64,000 bases of DNA from Burkholderia arboris (GCF_902499125.1 NZ_CABVPX010000022.1:62001-126000), one strand, 5' to 3'. Positions 34,342 to 43,366 are shown, counted from the first letter of the stretch. Notes: generated by a model not told the origin, from the letters alone. Translations and numbers: made by a program.

Positions 34342-35265
34342 TCATGCGCGCGCCTCGTCGATCGACGGCATCGTGAAGCCGAGCGCGTCGAGCTGCGCGA
34401 GCAGCGCGCGCGTATCGGCCGCTGCATGCGACGCAAGCGGCGCGCGCACGCGCGCCCAGTCGCCGTGCCGCGTGAAATGCGCGACCACGGCCTTCAACGC
34501 GGGAATCATCGACGGCGATTGCAGCGCGGTGCGCACGGTCGACACGCGCCCTTCCCACGTCGCGCGTGCGACGGCCGTCGGCGCCGCAAGCAGTTGCGCG
34601 ATCGCGTGCGGCTGCAGGTTCGCAGTCGCCGAGATGCAGCCGGCCGCGCCGAGCGGCAGCGCGCGGCCGAGCAGCGCCTCCGACGCCGGGAACACCGCGA
34701 AACCCGGAAAGCGTTCGAGCATCGTCACCGTGTTCGCCCAGTCGCCCGAACTGTCCTTGATGCCGACCACCGTGCGCGGATACGCGGCGACCAGCCGCTC
34801 GATCAGCGTGTGCGTGATCGGCACGCCCGTCAGCTGCGGGATGTGATACAGCAGCACGCGCAGCCGCTCCGAGCCGACCGCGTCGATCACGCCCGCGTAG
34901 TAGGCGAACAAGCCTTCATCGCTCACGCCCTGGTAGAAGAACGGCGGCAGCATCAGCACGCCCGCGCAGCCGGTCGCCACCGCATGGCGCGTCAACGCGA
35001 TCGCGTCCGGCAGCGCGCACGCGCCCGTGCCGGGCAGCACTTGCGCGGGATCGATGTCGGCGGCCGCGATCTCGTCGAGCAGCGTGCAGCGCTCCGCAAC
35101 GCTCAACGAGTTCGCCTCGCTGTTCGTGCCGAACGGTGCGAGGCCCGCGCCCTGCCCGACGAGCCAGCGGCAGAACGCGACGAAGCGCGGCGCGTCGATC
35201 GACAGGTCGGCGCGAAACGGCGTGAGGACGGGCGCGAACACGCGCGGCGCGGCAAAGGCGGACAT
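34342..35265 (-). CDS. DapA/NanA-family aldolase (second in window)
   Basis: 307 residues. Schiff-base Lys170 (TVVGIKDSSGDW), Tyr140 (LLYHIPQLTG) and the substrate motif GTNSE (46-50) are intact. Paralogous but not close to the gene at 1223. GGAG precedes the ATG at 35265. It is downstream of the esterase gene on the same strand and converges with gntR. In this catabolic setting it may be a lyase acting on a 2-oxo acid formed after ring cleavage, releasing pyruvate; this is inference. Confidence 0.85.
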   Translation of the reverse strand: MSAFAAPRVFAPVLTPFRADLSIDAPRFVAFCRWLVGQGAGLAPFGTNSEANSLSVAERCTLLDEIAAADIDPAQVLPGTGACALPDAIALTRHAVATGCAGVLMLPPFFYQGVSDEGLFAYYAGVIDAVGSERLRVLLYHIPQLTGVPITHTLIERLVAAYPRTVVGIKDSSGDWANTVTMLERFPGFAVFPASEALLGRALPLGAAGCISATANLQPHAIAQLLAAPTAVARATWEGRVSTVRTALQSPSMIPALKAVVAHFTRHGDWARVRAPLASHAAADTRALLAQLDALGFTMPSIDEARA

Positions 35266-35303
35266 GGGGGAGTCTCCGGTTGGATGAGCCGATCGGCGGG
35301 CAG

Positions 35304-36254
35304 TCATGCGCATGCGCTGAAGAAATCCAGCATCGCGTCGCCCAGCAGCGTTTCGCCCGAATCGAAATGGGCGACCACCGACGTATGGTTGTGGCGTGGC
35401 ATCTGCATGAAACGCGGCGCGCGCCCCGGACGGCGTTCGCGCTGCCGCGCGCTCGCGACGCGCTCGAAGAACGCCGCGCCGTACGCGTCGAGGTAAGGGT
35501 TCTCGTATTCGGCGACGACGATCATCAGCGGCGCGTCGATGCGCGCCGCATGGGCAAGCGGCGATCGCGCGGCATGGCGCGACGGATCGTCGCCGAAATA
35601 CGCACGCACGCCGGCCGCGTTCGGGTTGTCGGGCAGCGTGTCGGCCGCGAGCCGCGCGCTGATCAGCACCGCGCCCGCGACGCGTTCGCCGCGCCGCGCA
35701 TCGAGCAGCGGATCGCCGAGATACGTCGCGACATGCGCGCCGCCCGCCGAATGCCCGACGATGAAAATCCGCCCCGGGTGGCCGCCGTAGGACGCGATAT
35801 GCGCGCGGGTCCAGTCGAGCGCCGCCGCGATGTCCTGCGCGCCGGCCGGATACGGCGCGTCGGGCGCCAGCCGGTATTCGACGTTGACCGCGACATGGCC
35901 GTGACGCGCGAACCAGCGCGGCACGTTGTCGTAGATCAACCCGTTGATGCTCTTGCGGCCGCGCACGAACGCGCCGCCGTGCACGAACAGCACGACGTCG
36001 GCCGGCGCACCCTGGAGGGTCGCGTGCTGCACGAACACGTCGAGACGCTGGCGCGCATCGGGCCCGTACGGAATGTCGCGCTCGATCTCGCAGCCGAGAT
36101 CCGTCGCCGCGCGCGCGGCGACGAGCGGCGTGTACGTGTCGATCACCCAGTCGCGGTGCGCATCGATGTCCTGCGCCCAGACGGCGCCGATCTCCGCGAA
36201 GCGCGCCCTCAGCGCTTCCGACAGATTACCCAGCGGTTCCTGCCAAGCGTGCAT
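35304..36254 (-). CDS. Alpha/beta hydrolase (HSL/BD-FAE-type esterase)
   Basis: 316 residues. Oxyanion-hole motif HGGAF (about 93-97), nucleophile elbow GHSAG (about 168-172) and C-terminal catalytic His in RHNHTSVV. The usual acidic-residue position reads AEYENP, so Glu may replace Asp. A GGAGG-like site precedes the ATG at 36254. A perfect 14-base palindrome with core GTATAC lies about 100 bases upstream. It probably hydrolyses a carboxylic ester or lactone feeding the locus. Confidence 0.82.
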   Translation of the reverse strand: MHAWQEPLGNLSEALRARFAEIGAVWAQDIDAHRDWVIDTYTPLVAARAATDLGCEIERDIPYGPDARQRLDVFVQHATLQGAPADVVLFVHGGAFVRGRKSINGLIYDNVPRWFARHGHVAVNVEYRLAPDAPYPAGAQDIAAALDWTRAHIASYGGHPGRIFIVGHSAGGAHVATYLGDPLLDARRGERVAGAVLISARLAADTLPDNPNAAGVRAYFGDDPSRHAARSPLAHAARIDAPLMIVVAEYENPYLDAYGAAFFERVASARQRERRPGRAPRFMQMPRHNHTSVVAHFDSGETLLGDAMLDFFSACA

Positions 36255-36349
36255 CCCCTGCCTCCCTGCATGACGGCTAGCGGCCGGCGCGTGCCGGTGT
36301 TCCGCCGTTCGAACGGCGACGGGGACCATTCTGGTATATAAATCTCGTT

Positions 36350-36379
36350 TTGTGTATACACAATCACTACGTAGTATAC
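36350..36379. promoter_or_regulatory. GTATAC palindrome pair between esterase and VOC genes
   Basis: TTGTGTATACACAA (36350-36363) is a perfect palindrome. It is followed by ACTACGTAGT (36366-36375), also a perfect palindrome, and a second GTATAC at 36374-36379. They lie between the divergent esterase and VOC/dehydrogenase genes. The core matches the sites next to gntR. Confidence 0.65.
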
Positions 36380-36461
36380 CCAATGAGAATCGAGGCATTT
36401 TTGCGCGACAGTCACGCCCATGCATTCATCCGTCGCACGCCGACATTCTTCAAGGACACCC

Positions 36462-36887
36462 ATGGACAAGCTTCGCCACATCGCGCTTTCGGTCGACGAC
36501 CCGGAAGGGGCCGCGCAATTCTTCGAGCGCGCATTCGGCATGCGCCGCGCGGGCAACGCGATGCGCGGGATCTACATGACGGACGGCACGATCAACGTCG
36601 CGCTGCTGAATTTCAAGGACGAGACGGTGCCCGGTTATGCGGGGCTGAAGGACGTGCGCGGCGTGATCCACTTCGGGATGTGGGTGGACGACGTCGACGC
36701 GACGGCCGAGCGCGTCGTCGCGGCCGGCGGCACCTACCTGACCGGCCGGCACGAGCAGGACCCGAACGTGTTCTATGAAGTGAAATACCGGATGCCCGAC
36801 GGCACCGTGTTCGACATCACGTCGAACGGCTGGAAAGGCGCGGTGAAGGAAGTCGTGCCGGCCGGTGCAGCGGGCACGCAACCGTGA
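36462..36887 (+). CDS. VOC-family protein (glyoxalase/lyase-like)
   Basis: 141 residues with two beta-alpha-beta-beta-beta units. Likely metal ligands are His6 (LRHIALS) and His70 (VIHFGMW), and the C-terminal motif is PDGTVFDITSNGW, where Asp replaces the common Glu. The start MDKLRHI is preceded by AAGGACACC. Its stop overlaps the GTG start of the dehydrogenase gene. It resembles isomerase/lyase members rather than ring-cleavage dioxygenases; the substrate is unknown. Confidence 0.8.
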   Translation: MDKLRHIALSVDDPEGAAQFFERAFGMRRAGNAMRGIYMTDGTINVALLNFKDETVPGYAGLKDVRGVIHFGMWVDDVDATAERVVAAGGTYLTGRHEQDPNVFYEVKYRMPDGTVFDITSNGWKGAVKEVVPAGAAGTQP

Positions 36888-37822
36888 CCGCGCGGCTGGC
36901 GGTGCTCGCGCTGGTGCCGTTGCCGGACACGACGCTCGATGCGCTGCGGCGCGACTACGTGGTGCATTACCACCCGGACGGGATGCCGGCCGACCTGGCC
37001 GACGCCGGCGCGATCCGCGCGGTCGTGACCAACGGCACCTGCGGGCTCGACGACGCGCGCATGGCGCGCCTGCCCGCGCTCGAAATCGTCTGCGCATTCG
37101 GCGCCGGCTACGAGAACGTCGACGTCGCGGCCGCCGCGCGGCGCGGCATCGTCGTCACGCATGCACCCGGCGCCAATGCGGCGACCGTCGCCGACCACGC
37201 GCTCGGCATGCTGCTCGCGCTCGCGCGCGGCTACGCGCCGCTCACCGGCGCGGTGCGGGCCGGCCGCTGGCACGCGTCGCGCGCCGCCCGGCCCACGCTC
37301 ACCGGCGCCACGCTCGGCGTGATCGGGATGGGCCGCATCGGCCGGCTGATCGCCGCGCGCGCGCAGGGCTTCGACATGACGCTCGGCTATCACGCGCGCG
37401 GCCCGCACGACGACGCGCCCGGCCGTTACTACGCCGACCTCGTGCAGCTCGCGGCCGACAGCGACTTTCTCGTGATCGCGTGCCACGGCGGCCCGGCCAC
37501 CCGGCACCTGGTGGATCGCGCGGTGCTGCTCGCGCTCGGGCCGCACGGCTACGTCGTCAACGTCGCGCGCGGCTCGGTGCTCGACACGGCCGCGCTGCTC
37601 GACGCACTCGACGCGGGCGAGCTCGCGGGCGCCGGGCTCGACGTCCTCGAGCACGAACCCGACGTGCCGGCCGCGCTGTTCGACCATCCCGACGTACTCG
37701 TCACGCCGCATGTCGCGGGCCGCTCGCCCGCCGCGTGGCTCGCCCAGCGCGACGCGCTGCTCGCGAGTCTCGCGCAGCACTTCTCCCGCCTGCCCGTCGA
37801 ATTCGCGGTACGCGCCGCGTAG
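36884..37822 (+). CDS. D-isomer-specific 2-hydroxyacid dehydrogenase
   Basis: 312 residues. The Rossmann segment is GVIGMGRIGRLIAARAQGFDM; the catalytic Arg is in NVARGSVLD, the Glu in LEHEPDVP and the His in VTPHVAG. The enzyme interconverts 2-oxo and 2-hydroxy acids (glyoxylate/hydroxypyruvate reductase class). It starts at GTG overlapping the VOC stop codon (GTGA), so the two are coupled. It is followed after 70 bases by a porin gene on the same strand. Confidence 0.88.
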   Translation: MTARLAVLALVPLPDTTLDALRRDYVVHYHPDGMPADLADAGAIRAVVTNGTCGLDDARMARLPALEIVCAFGAGYENVDVAAAARRGIVVTHAPGANAATVADHALGMLLALARGYAPLTGAVRAGRWHASRAARPTLTGATLGVIGMGRIGRLIAARAQGFDMTLGYHARGPHDDAPGRYYADLVQLAADSDFLVIACHGGPATRHLVDRAVLLALGPHGYVVNVARGSVLDTAALLDALDAGELAGAGLDVLEHEPDVPAALFDHPDVLVTPHVAGRSPAAWLAQRDALLASLAQHFSRLPVEFAVRAA

Positions 37823-37892
37823 GCGCGAGCGGCGCGTACCCGCGCCGCTTCGCTCGCCGCACGCCCCGCGCGCCGCCCCGGAGATCGCCACC

Positions 37893-38915
37893 ATGAAGGT
37901 CCGATCGTTGTGCCTCGCCGCGCTGTACTGCGCGGCCGCCGGCCTGCTGGCCGGCCGTTCCTCCCACGCGCAATCGTCCGCGACGCTGTACGGCCTGATC
38001 GGACTCGACGTCGCCAGCGCAAAGCGCAGCGGCGGCCCGCCCGCCGCGATCGCGATGCAGAGCCCCGGGCTCACCGCACCCTACTGGGGGCTGCGCGTGG
38101 CCGAAGATCTCGGCGGCGGCTACCGCGCGCTCGCCGTGCTCGAAAGCTTCTTCCAGCCCGTCAACGGCGGCATCGGCCGCACGTCGGCCGACCCGTACTG
38201 GGGGCGCAACGCGTATGCGGGCATCGAGGGCCCGTTCGGCACCGTGACGATGGGGCGGCAGACCAACCTGCTCTATCTCGCCGAACAGGCCGTCAATCCG
38301 TTTCGCGCTTCGATCCTGTTTTCGCCGCTGGTGATGCAGACCTTCGTCGCGTCATACGGCGGCGCGATCGCAGGCGACACGGTCTGGAACAACGCGATCC
38401 AGTACACGAGCCCGACCGCCGGCGGCCTGACCGCGAGCGCCGTCTACGCGCCCGGCGGGCTCGCGGGTGCCAGCGGCGCGGCCAACGCGGGCCTGTCGCT
38501 GCGCTATGCGAGCGGCCCGCTCACGGCCGTCGCGACCGCACAGCGCACGCGGATCGTCGCGGGCGCGGCCGCGCCGACGCAGAACGCGTACCTCGCCGGT
38601 TTCGCGTACGCGTTCCCGCGCATCACGCTGTACGGCGCGCTACAGGGCACGCGGACGTCTGCAACCGACACGGGTTCGCACACGTTCGAGGCCGGCCTGT
38701 CGGTGCCCGTCACGTCGCGGCTGGCCGCACTCGCCGAATGGGCATACACGCGCCGCACCGCGTTACGGACGGCCGTATCGCGCAACACCGGCGCGGCCGG
38801 GCTCGACTACACGCTGTCGCGGCGCACCGACGTCTATGCGCTCGCCGTGTACGACCGCCTCGGCGGCAGCGGCGCCGCCGCGACCTGGGCGCTCGGCATC
38901 CGGCACCTGTTCTGA
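37893..38915 (+). CDS. Gram-negative porin (OmpC-like, Burkholderia type)
   Basis: 340 residues. Signal peptide with cleavage at SHAQSSATLYG, then the typical betaproteobacterial trimeric porin pattern: SSATLYGLIGLD at the N-terminus, RNAYAGIEGPFGTVTMGRQ after the L3 region, and the C-terminal phenylalanine in GIRHLF. GGAGATCG precedes the ATG. In this locus it probably provides outer-membrane uptake of the substrate. Somewhat shorter than the usual 360-380 residues. Confidence 0.9.
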   Translation: MKVRSLCLAALYCAAAGLLAGRSSHAQSSATLYGLIGLDVASAKRSGGPPAAIAMQSPGLTAPYWGLRVAEDLGGGYRALAVLESFFQPVNGGIGRTSADPYWGRNAYAGIEGPFGTVTMGRQTNLLYLAEQAVNPFRASILFSPLVMQTFVASYGGAIAGDTVWNNAIQYTSPTAGGLTASAVYAPGGLAGASGAANAGLSLRYASGPLTAVATAQRTRIVAGAAAPTQNAYLAGFAYAFPRITLYGALQGTRTSATDTGSHTFEAGLSVPVTSRLAALAEWAYTRRTALRTAVSRNTGAAGLDYTLSRRTDVYALAVYDRLGGSGAAATWALGIRHLF

Positions 38916-39028
38916 TGCCGCGCGCATCGCGTATCCGGGTCTACCCGCTATAACCAAACCGCTGTTTTGTATAAAAAAGAAGTGCTTCGGATTCAACAAC
39001 GTCCGTGCGTATAATTTTTCTCAGTTCA

Positions 39029-39040
39029 TGTATACACAAA
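39029..39040. promoter_or_regulatory. GTATAC-type site upstream of second porin
   Basis: TGTATACACAAA repeats the right half of the palindrome at 36350-36363. It lies in the 264-base gap between the two porin genes, about 145 bases before the second porin start. It extends the putative GntR regulon to this transcription unit. Confidence 0.5.
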
Positions 39041-39179
39041 CGCGATTCATGAACCGGCACGGCCCGCGTCCCGCTCGCGTCATGCGAACCGGCCGCCGCC
39101 CGCGGGATCGCCTCGCACGATGCCCGTCCGGCGCAAGCCGCTTCGCCCCGGAAAACAACGACGACTATTTGGAGACCGA

Positions 39180-40220
39180 ATGAAAAAGAAGCTGATCGCG
39201 TCCAGTGTCATGCTGCTCGCCTGCGCCGGTGCGCATGCGCAGTCGCGCATTTGGCTGTCGGGTTACATGGACCTGAACATCGAGCACCTGATTTCGTCGG
39301 GCCCGGGCGGCAACATCACGCGGATGTCGAGCGGCGGTCTGAACAATTCGCGCTTCAACCTGAGCGGCGTCGAGGAGCTCGGCGGCGGCAACAAGGCCGT
39401 CTTCACGATCGAGCCGATGTTTTCAGCGAACACGGGCGTGCAGTCGACGCAGTTCCGGCAGTCGTTCGTCGGCCTCAAGGGCAACTGGGGCGAGCTGACG
39501 ATGGGTCGCCAGTTCACGCCGTCGTACTGGCTGGCCGGCTATGCGGACCCGACGTGGGCGGCCGACTTCAGCATGGTCAACGACATGCAGTTCTTCTACG
39601 CGACCTATCGCGTCGACAATTCTCTGCAGTACAAGACGCCGGCCTTCCACGGCTTCACCGGGCGCGTGATGATCACGACCGGGCTCGGCGACGGCACGCG
39701 CGCCGGGCGCTTCTTCAGTACCGGCATCGAGTATCGCAACGGGCCGCTGTTCCTCGGTGCGGTCAGCGAGCTGCAATACACGCGCGACATCTTCCGTTCT
39801 TCGCAGATCCATTCGTCGCGCGACAACTACTTCTCGGCCGTGTACCGCTTCGGCGGCTTCGAGCCGACCGTGATCTACCACACGTACAACGGCTATTACG
39901 CGTATCCGCCGTATGTCGCATTCAACTCGCAGGGCTGGGACGCGCAGATCGGCGCGCGCTGGAACATCGACGGCATCAACCGCGTGTACCTGAGCGTCGT
40001 CCATCGCCACGACGACAACAACACGAGCATCTCGAGCGCGACCGGCGGCGTGATCGGCTACATCTACGGGCTGTCGAAGCGCACCGACCTGTACGTGACC
40101 GCCGCGCACGTGAAGAGCCAGCATCGCGTGCCCGTCGCGTATCCGGTCACGTTCCAGGTATATCCGGACGGCGGCCAGAACCCGTCCGGGTTCCAGATCG
40201 GGATCCGTCACGCGTTCTGA
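39180..40220 (+). CDS. Gram-negative porin (second)
   Basis: 346 residues. Signal peptide MKKKLIASSVMLLACAGA with cleavage at AHAQ. Mature porin with SRIWLSGYMDLNIEH at the N-terminus, SFVGLKGNWGELTMGRQFTPSYW around the constriction loop and C-terminal GIRHAF. GGAGACCGA precedes the ATG. Its sequence is more tyrosine/asparagine-rich than the first porin and quite divergent from it, so this is not a recent duplication. It is followed by an exported LVIVD-repeat protein. Confidence 0.9.
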   Translation: MKKKLIASSVMLLACAGAHAQSRIWLSGYMDLNIEHLISSGPGGNITRMSSGGLNNSRFNLSGVEELGGGNKAVFTIEPMFSANTGVQSTQFRQSFVGLKGNWGELTMGRQFTPSYWLAGYADPTWAADFSMVNDMQFFYATYRVDNSLQYKTPAFHGFTGRVMITTGLGDGTRAGRFFSTGIEYRNGPLFLGAVSELQYTRDIFRSSQIHSSRDNYFSAVYRFGGFEPTVIYHTYNGYYAYPPYVAFNSQGWDAQIGARWNIDGINRVYLSVVHRHDDNNTSISSATGGVIGYIYGLSKRTDLYVTAAHVKSQHRVPVAYPVTFQVYPDGGQNPSGFQIGIRHAF

Positions 40221-40297
40221 TTTTCCGGATCCGCGCGTCGCGACCGGCCTGCCTGCTGTTCGCGACGCCACGCAACAATCATGACCAGGAGACATTC

Positions 40298-42106
40298 ATG
40301 CTTCGACCACGCAACAGACGTATTCCTCAGGCCCGGCTCATCGGCCCGGCGGCCGCATCGATCCTGATCGCGGCATCGGCACTCGCCAGCGCCGCGCAGC
40401 CCGCGGCGGACGCACCGGCCACCGCGAGCGCGAGCGTTGCTGCGCCCGGTACGCCCGGCACGCCGGCCGTCGCCGATCCGTATCTCGCCGGCTGGCTGCG
40501 CCTCACGCCCGAGCGCCGGCCGGTGCCGCTGAAGCCCGGCGTCGACTACGGGATGGACCCGGCCACCGGCCAGTTCGTGTGGCCGAAGGCGGCGCCCGAA
40601 GTCCACCAGGGGCAGCGCTTCCCCGGCGAGCTTTCGACGTGGGACAACAAGCACTATGCGAAGAACGTGAAGGTGCTCGCGTTCTACCCGGGCGTCGATT
40701 CGCCCTTCCACGCATGGAACAACATCGTCGACTTCGACGGCAAACGCTACCTGTACATCCACGACCGCGACTACCTGCGCATCATGGACGTGACCGATCC
40801 CGCGCACGGCAAGGTCGTGTTCTCGAAGGGCGGCGTGTGGGGGCCGAAGGGCTCGAGCGAGCATTTCGATCCGAACAACGTGCACGACTACCTCGGCGGC
40901 GCGACGGTCGCGTGGAGCCGCAAGCTCGGCAAGCCGGTGCTCGTCGCGTCGTTCGAGATCGGCCGCTACGGGCTGATGACCGAGAAGATCGACCAGCCCG
41001 ACAAGGTCGCCGCGCAGCGCCGCTACAACTCGCTGAAGGGCTTCCGCGTGTACGAGATGGACGGCCCGCTGCCGAGCCAGTGGAAGCTGATCGCGACGCG
41101 CACGACCGACTACCGCCACCCCGACGCGCCGATCGGCCAGCAACAGGGTTCCGGCTCGCTCGACGCACCCGAGTACTACGGCGGCAAGTACATGATCGTG
41201 GCGGCCGCGCCGGACGACAGCTATGCGCTGACCGAGTATCCGAACTATCTGTACTCGCCGGGTTACCAGGTATGGGACATGTCGGATCCGGCGAACCCCG
41301 TGTTCGTGTCGCAGATCGCGGTGCCCGGCCAGATCCTCGGCAACGACGAACACGAGCAGGCGTACCTGATGAATCCGCGCGCCGGCAACCGGACGTCGTG
41401 GATGGGCTCGCGCAACCCGATCTTCCTGCCGAAGCCGCTGGAGAACGGCGGCAAGATCGGCTTCGGCGCGATGGGCGGCCTCGGTTTCTACGCGTTCGAC
41501 CTGAGCGACCCGGCGAAGCCGACGATCCTCGGCAACGTGAACACGCCGCCGAGCTTCGCGGGCACCGAATTCGACAACGCGGACGTGAGCCAGTACGCAC
41601 GTACCGGCTACGTGCTCACGAACGGCTATCCGATGAACCGCGACTGCTACGAGCCGTACAAGGACATCTTCGTCGTCGATGCGCGCGACCCGTCGCACCT
41701 GAAGGTGGCGGCCAAGCTGCCGGTGCCGGAAGTGCCGGCCGGCGCGCCGTTCACGAGCTTCTGCCAGCGCGGCGGCAACTTCGGGCCGAAGCGTGCCAAC
41801 GCGATCGGCCAGCCCGGCACCTGGCGGCAAGGCATCGTCCCGTATTCGTTCTACAACGCGGGCGTGCAGATCTACGACGTGAAGAACCCGGCGAAGCCGA
41901 CGATTGCCGGCTACTTTGTCCCGGCGCTCGCGGACGAGAAGGAACTGCCGTCCTATACGCTCGGCAAGGGGGTGTTCGCGATCTACACCGAATACGACCG
42001 CAACATCATCTGGGCCTTCACGGAGAACGGTGCGTATGCGCTGTCGACGCCGCTGCTCGGCGAGCCCGTGCTCGGCAAGCCGGCGAAGCCGTGGCCGCCG
42101 CGTTGA
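40298..42106 (+). CDS. Exported LVIVD-repeat (beta-propeller-like) protein
   Basis: 602 residues. A signal peptide at about 15-35 is followed by an Ala/Pro-rich linker and then repeats of the LVIVD type (LRIMDVTDPAHGKVVF, YQVWDMSDPANPVFVS, FYAFDLSDPAKPTILG, VQIYDVKNPAKPTIAG), each ending in a DPxxP motif, consistent with a beta-propeller. The function of such proteins is unknown. AGGAG precedes the ATG. The next gene encodes a periplasmic cytochrome c, so a role as a periplasmic oxidoreductase partner or binding scaffold is possible; this is speculation. Confidence 0.8.
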   Translation: MLRPRNRRIPQARLIGPAAASILIAASALASAAQPAADAPATASASVAAPGTPGTPAVADPYLAGWLRLTPERRPVPLKPGVDYGMDPATGQFVWPKAAPEVHQGQRFPGELSTWDNKHYAKNVKVLAFYPGVDSPFHAWNNIVDFDGKRYLYIHDRDYLRIMDVTDPAHGKVVFSKGGVWGPKGSSEHFDPNNVHDYLGGATVAWSRKLGKPVLVASFEIGRYGLMTEKIDQPDKVAAQRRYNSLKGFRVYEMDGPLPSQWKLIATRTTDYRHPDAPIGQQQGSGSLDAPEYYGGKYMIVAAAPDDSYALTEYPNYLYSPGYQVWDMSDPANPVFVSQIAVPGQILGNDEHEQAYLMNPRAGNRTSWMGSRNPIFLPKPLENGGKIGFGAMGGLGFYAFDLSDPAKPTILGNVNTPPSFAGTEFDNADVSQYARTGYVLTNGYPMNRDCYEPYKDIFVVDARDPSHLKVAAKLPVPEVPAGAPFTSFCQRGGNFGPKRANAIGQPGTWRQGIVPYSFYNAGVQIYDVKNPAKPTIAGYFVPALADEKELPSYTLGKGVFAIYTEYDRNIIWAFTENGAYALSTPLLGEPVLGKPAKPWPPR

Positions 42107-42255
42107 GTTGCGCCGTGACGCCGCCGGGCGGGTGACCGTCCGGCCGCTTCGTGTGCCACGGCCGCGGCCATATGCGGTGCGGCGCGCGTTGCATCGCTTC
42201 GTTTCGATCCCCGCCGGCGACCGGCGGGTTCATCAAGTTCAAGGACGCTTTCCCG

Positions 42256-42582
42256 ATGATGTTCAGATCCCTCGCCGCGCCGCTGTCGTGTGCGCTCCTG
42301 CTCGCCACGGCGGCACCGCCCGGCCGCGCCGCGACATCGGCCAGCGAGCAGACCTGCCGCGCATGCCACACGCTCGATACGACGAAAGTCGGGCCGCCGT
42401 TCCGCGCGATCGCCGCGCACTACCGCAACGACTCCGATGCGCTCGCGAAACTTAACAAAAGCATGCTCGAAGGCAGTACCGGCAAATGGGGCAGCGCGAC
42501 GATGCCGCCCAACGCGATCTCGGCCGACGATGCGGCGCGGTTCGCGACGTGGATCATGTCGCTGAACCGGGACGGGAAGTAG
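42256..42582 (+). CDS. Small class I c-type cytochrome
   Basis: 108 residues with a signal peptide (to about residue 25, GRAATS). Heme-binding CRACH at 34-38 and probable axial Met83 in ATMPPN. This is the arrangement of cytochrome c551/c552-type electron carriers. AAGGA lies before the ATG pair. It is 149 bases downstream of the LVIVD-repeat gene on the same strand and may accept electrons from a periplasmic dehydrogenase of this locus. Confidence 0.88.
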   Translation: MMFRSLAAPLSCALLLATAAPPGRAATSASEQTCRACHTLDTTKVGPPFRAIAAHYRNDSDALAKLNKSMLEGSTGKWGSATMPPNAISADDAARFATWIMSLNRDGK

Positions 42583-42646
42583 CGGACGACCGCAAGCATG
42601 CGACGCGCGGGTCGAAACGTTCGATCCCGCGTGCCGGCTGCATGTG

Positions 42647-42670
42647 AAAAAAGGCGGGCGCACGCCCGCC
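42647..42670 (-). terminator. Rho-independent terminator of the truncated esterase
   Basis: Read on the minus strand, GGCGGGCG and CGCCCGCC pair around a very short loop and are followed by six T residues (the A-run at 42647-42652 on the plus strand). It ends the minus-strand transcription unit whose last remnant is the esterase fragment. Confidence 0.8.
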
Positions 42671-42727
42671 TCCGCATCGTTCGCGCGCGCACCGCCACAC
42701 TTGCGGCACGCATGCGAACCCGTCGCG

Positions 42728-43366
42728 TTACTTCAGCCGCGTCGCGATTTCATTCGCCATCGCCTTCGTCGCGGCCTTCGTCGGCGCATCGTCGGCCAGG
42801 TCGTTCAGCAAGCCGAAATCGTGGATCGTGCCGTCGTAGCGCGTGGTCGTCGCGTCCACGCCGGCCGCGTCGAGCTTGCGGCCGTACGCTTCGCCTTCGT
42901 CACGCAACACATCGAACTGCGCGACCTGGATCAGCGCGGGCGGCAGGCCCTTCAACTGCGCGATGCTCGCGCGCAGCGGCGACGCGTAGATCTCGTTGCG
43001 TTGCGCTTCGTTCTTCGTATAGGCGTCCCAGAACCACTTCATCATCGGCCGCGTCAGGAAGTGGCCCTGCGGGTACGCGTTGTACGAGCCCGTGTTGAAG
43101 TCGTGGTCCGTGACCGGCCACATCAGGCCCTGGAAGCGGATCGCGGGGCCGCCCTTGTCCTTCGCCATCAGCGCGACCACGGCCGTCATGTTCCCGCCGA
43201 CACTGTTGCCGACCACCGCGAGGCGGCTGCCGTCGACACCGATCTCGGCGCCGTGCGCAGCCACCCATTTCGTCGCCGCATAGGCCTGGTTGATCGCGAC
43301 CGGGTAATGCGCTTCCGGCGACGAAATGAACGGGACGCGGATACCCGGCGCTTGTGCCGCGTCCGA
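42728..43366 (-). pseudogene. 5'-truncated alpha/beta hydrolase (esterase) gene
   Basis: The frame reads as the C-terminal two thirds of an HSL-type esterase: SPEAHYPVAINQAYAATK, nucleophile elbow GNSVGG, Asp in QFDVLRDEGEAYG and catalytic His in TIHDFGLLN. The HGGG oxyanion-hole region and the first 110 or so residues are missing. The reading frame runs without interruption up to the stop codon of the OmpW gene (43367-43369), which is in the same frame. The N-terminal part therefore seems to have been replaced by a rearrangement. A GTG at 43264 could start a fragment, but it would not be a complete enzyme. Confidence 0.8.

Noticed and set aside
34342..35265. Assignment of the two DapA-family genes to lysine biosynthesis
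   Set aside because: Both lie in catabolic neighbourhoods with carriers and regulators and are divergent in sequence. True dapA is normally a single housekeeping gene elsewhere.
42728..43264. A complete 178-residue esterase starting at GTG 43264
   Set aside because: Family members are about 300 or more residues and need the HGGG oxyanion region. Recognisable esterase sequence continues upstream of this GTG without a usable start, so it is a truncated gene.
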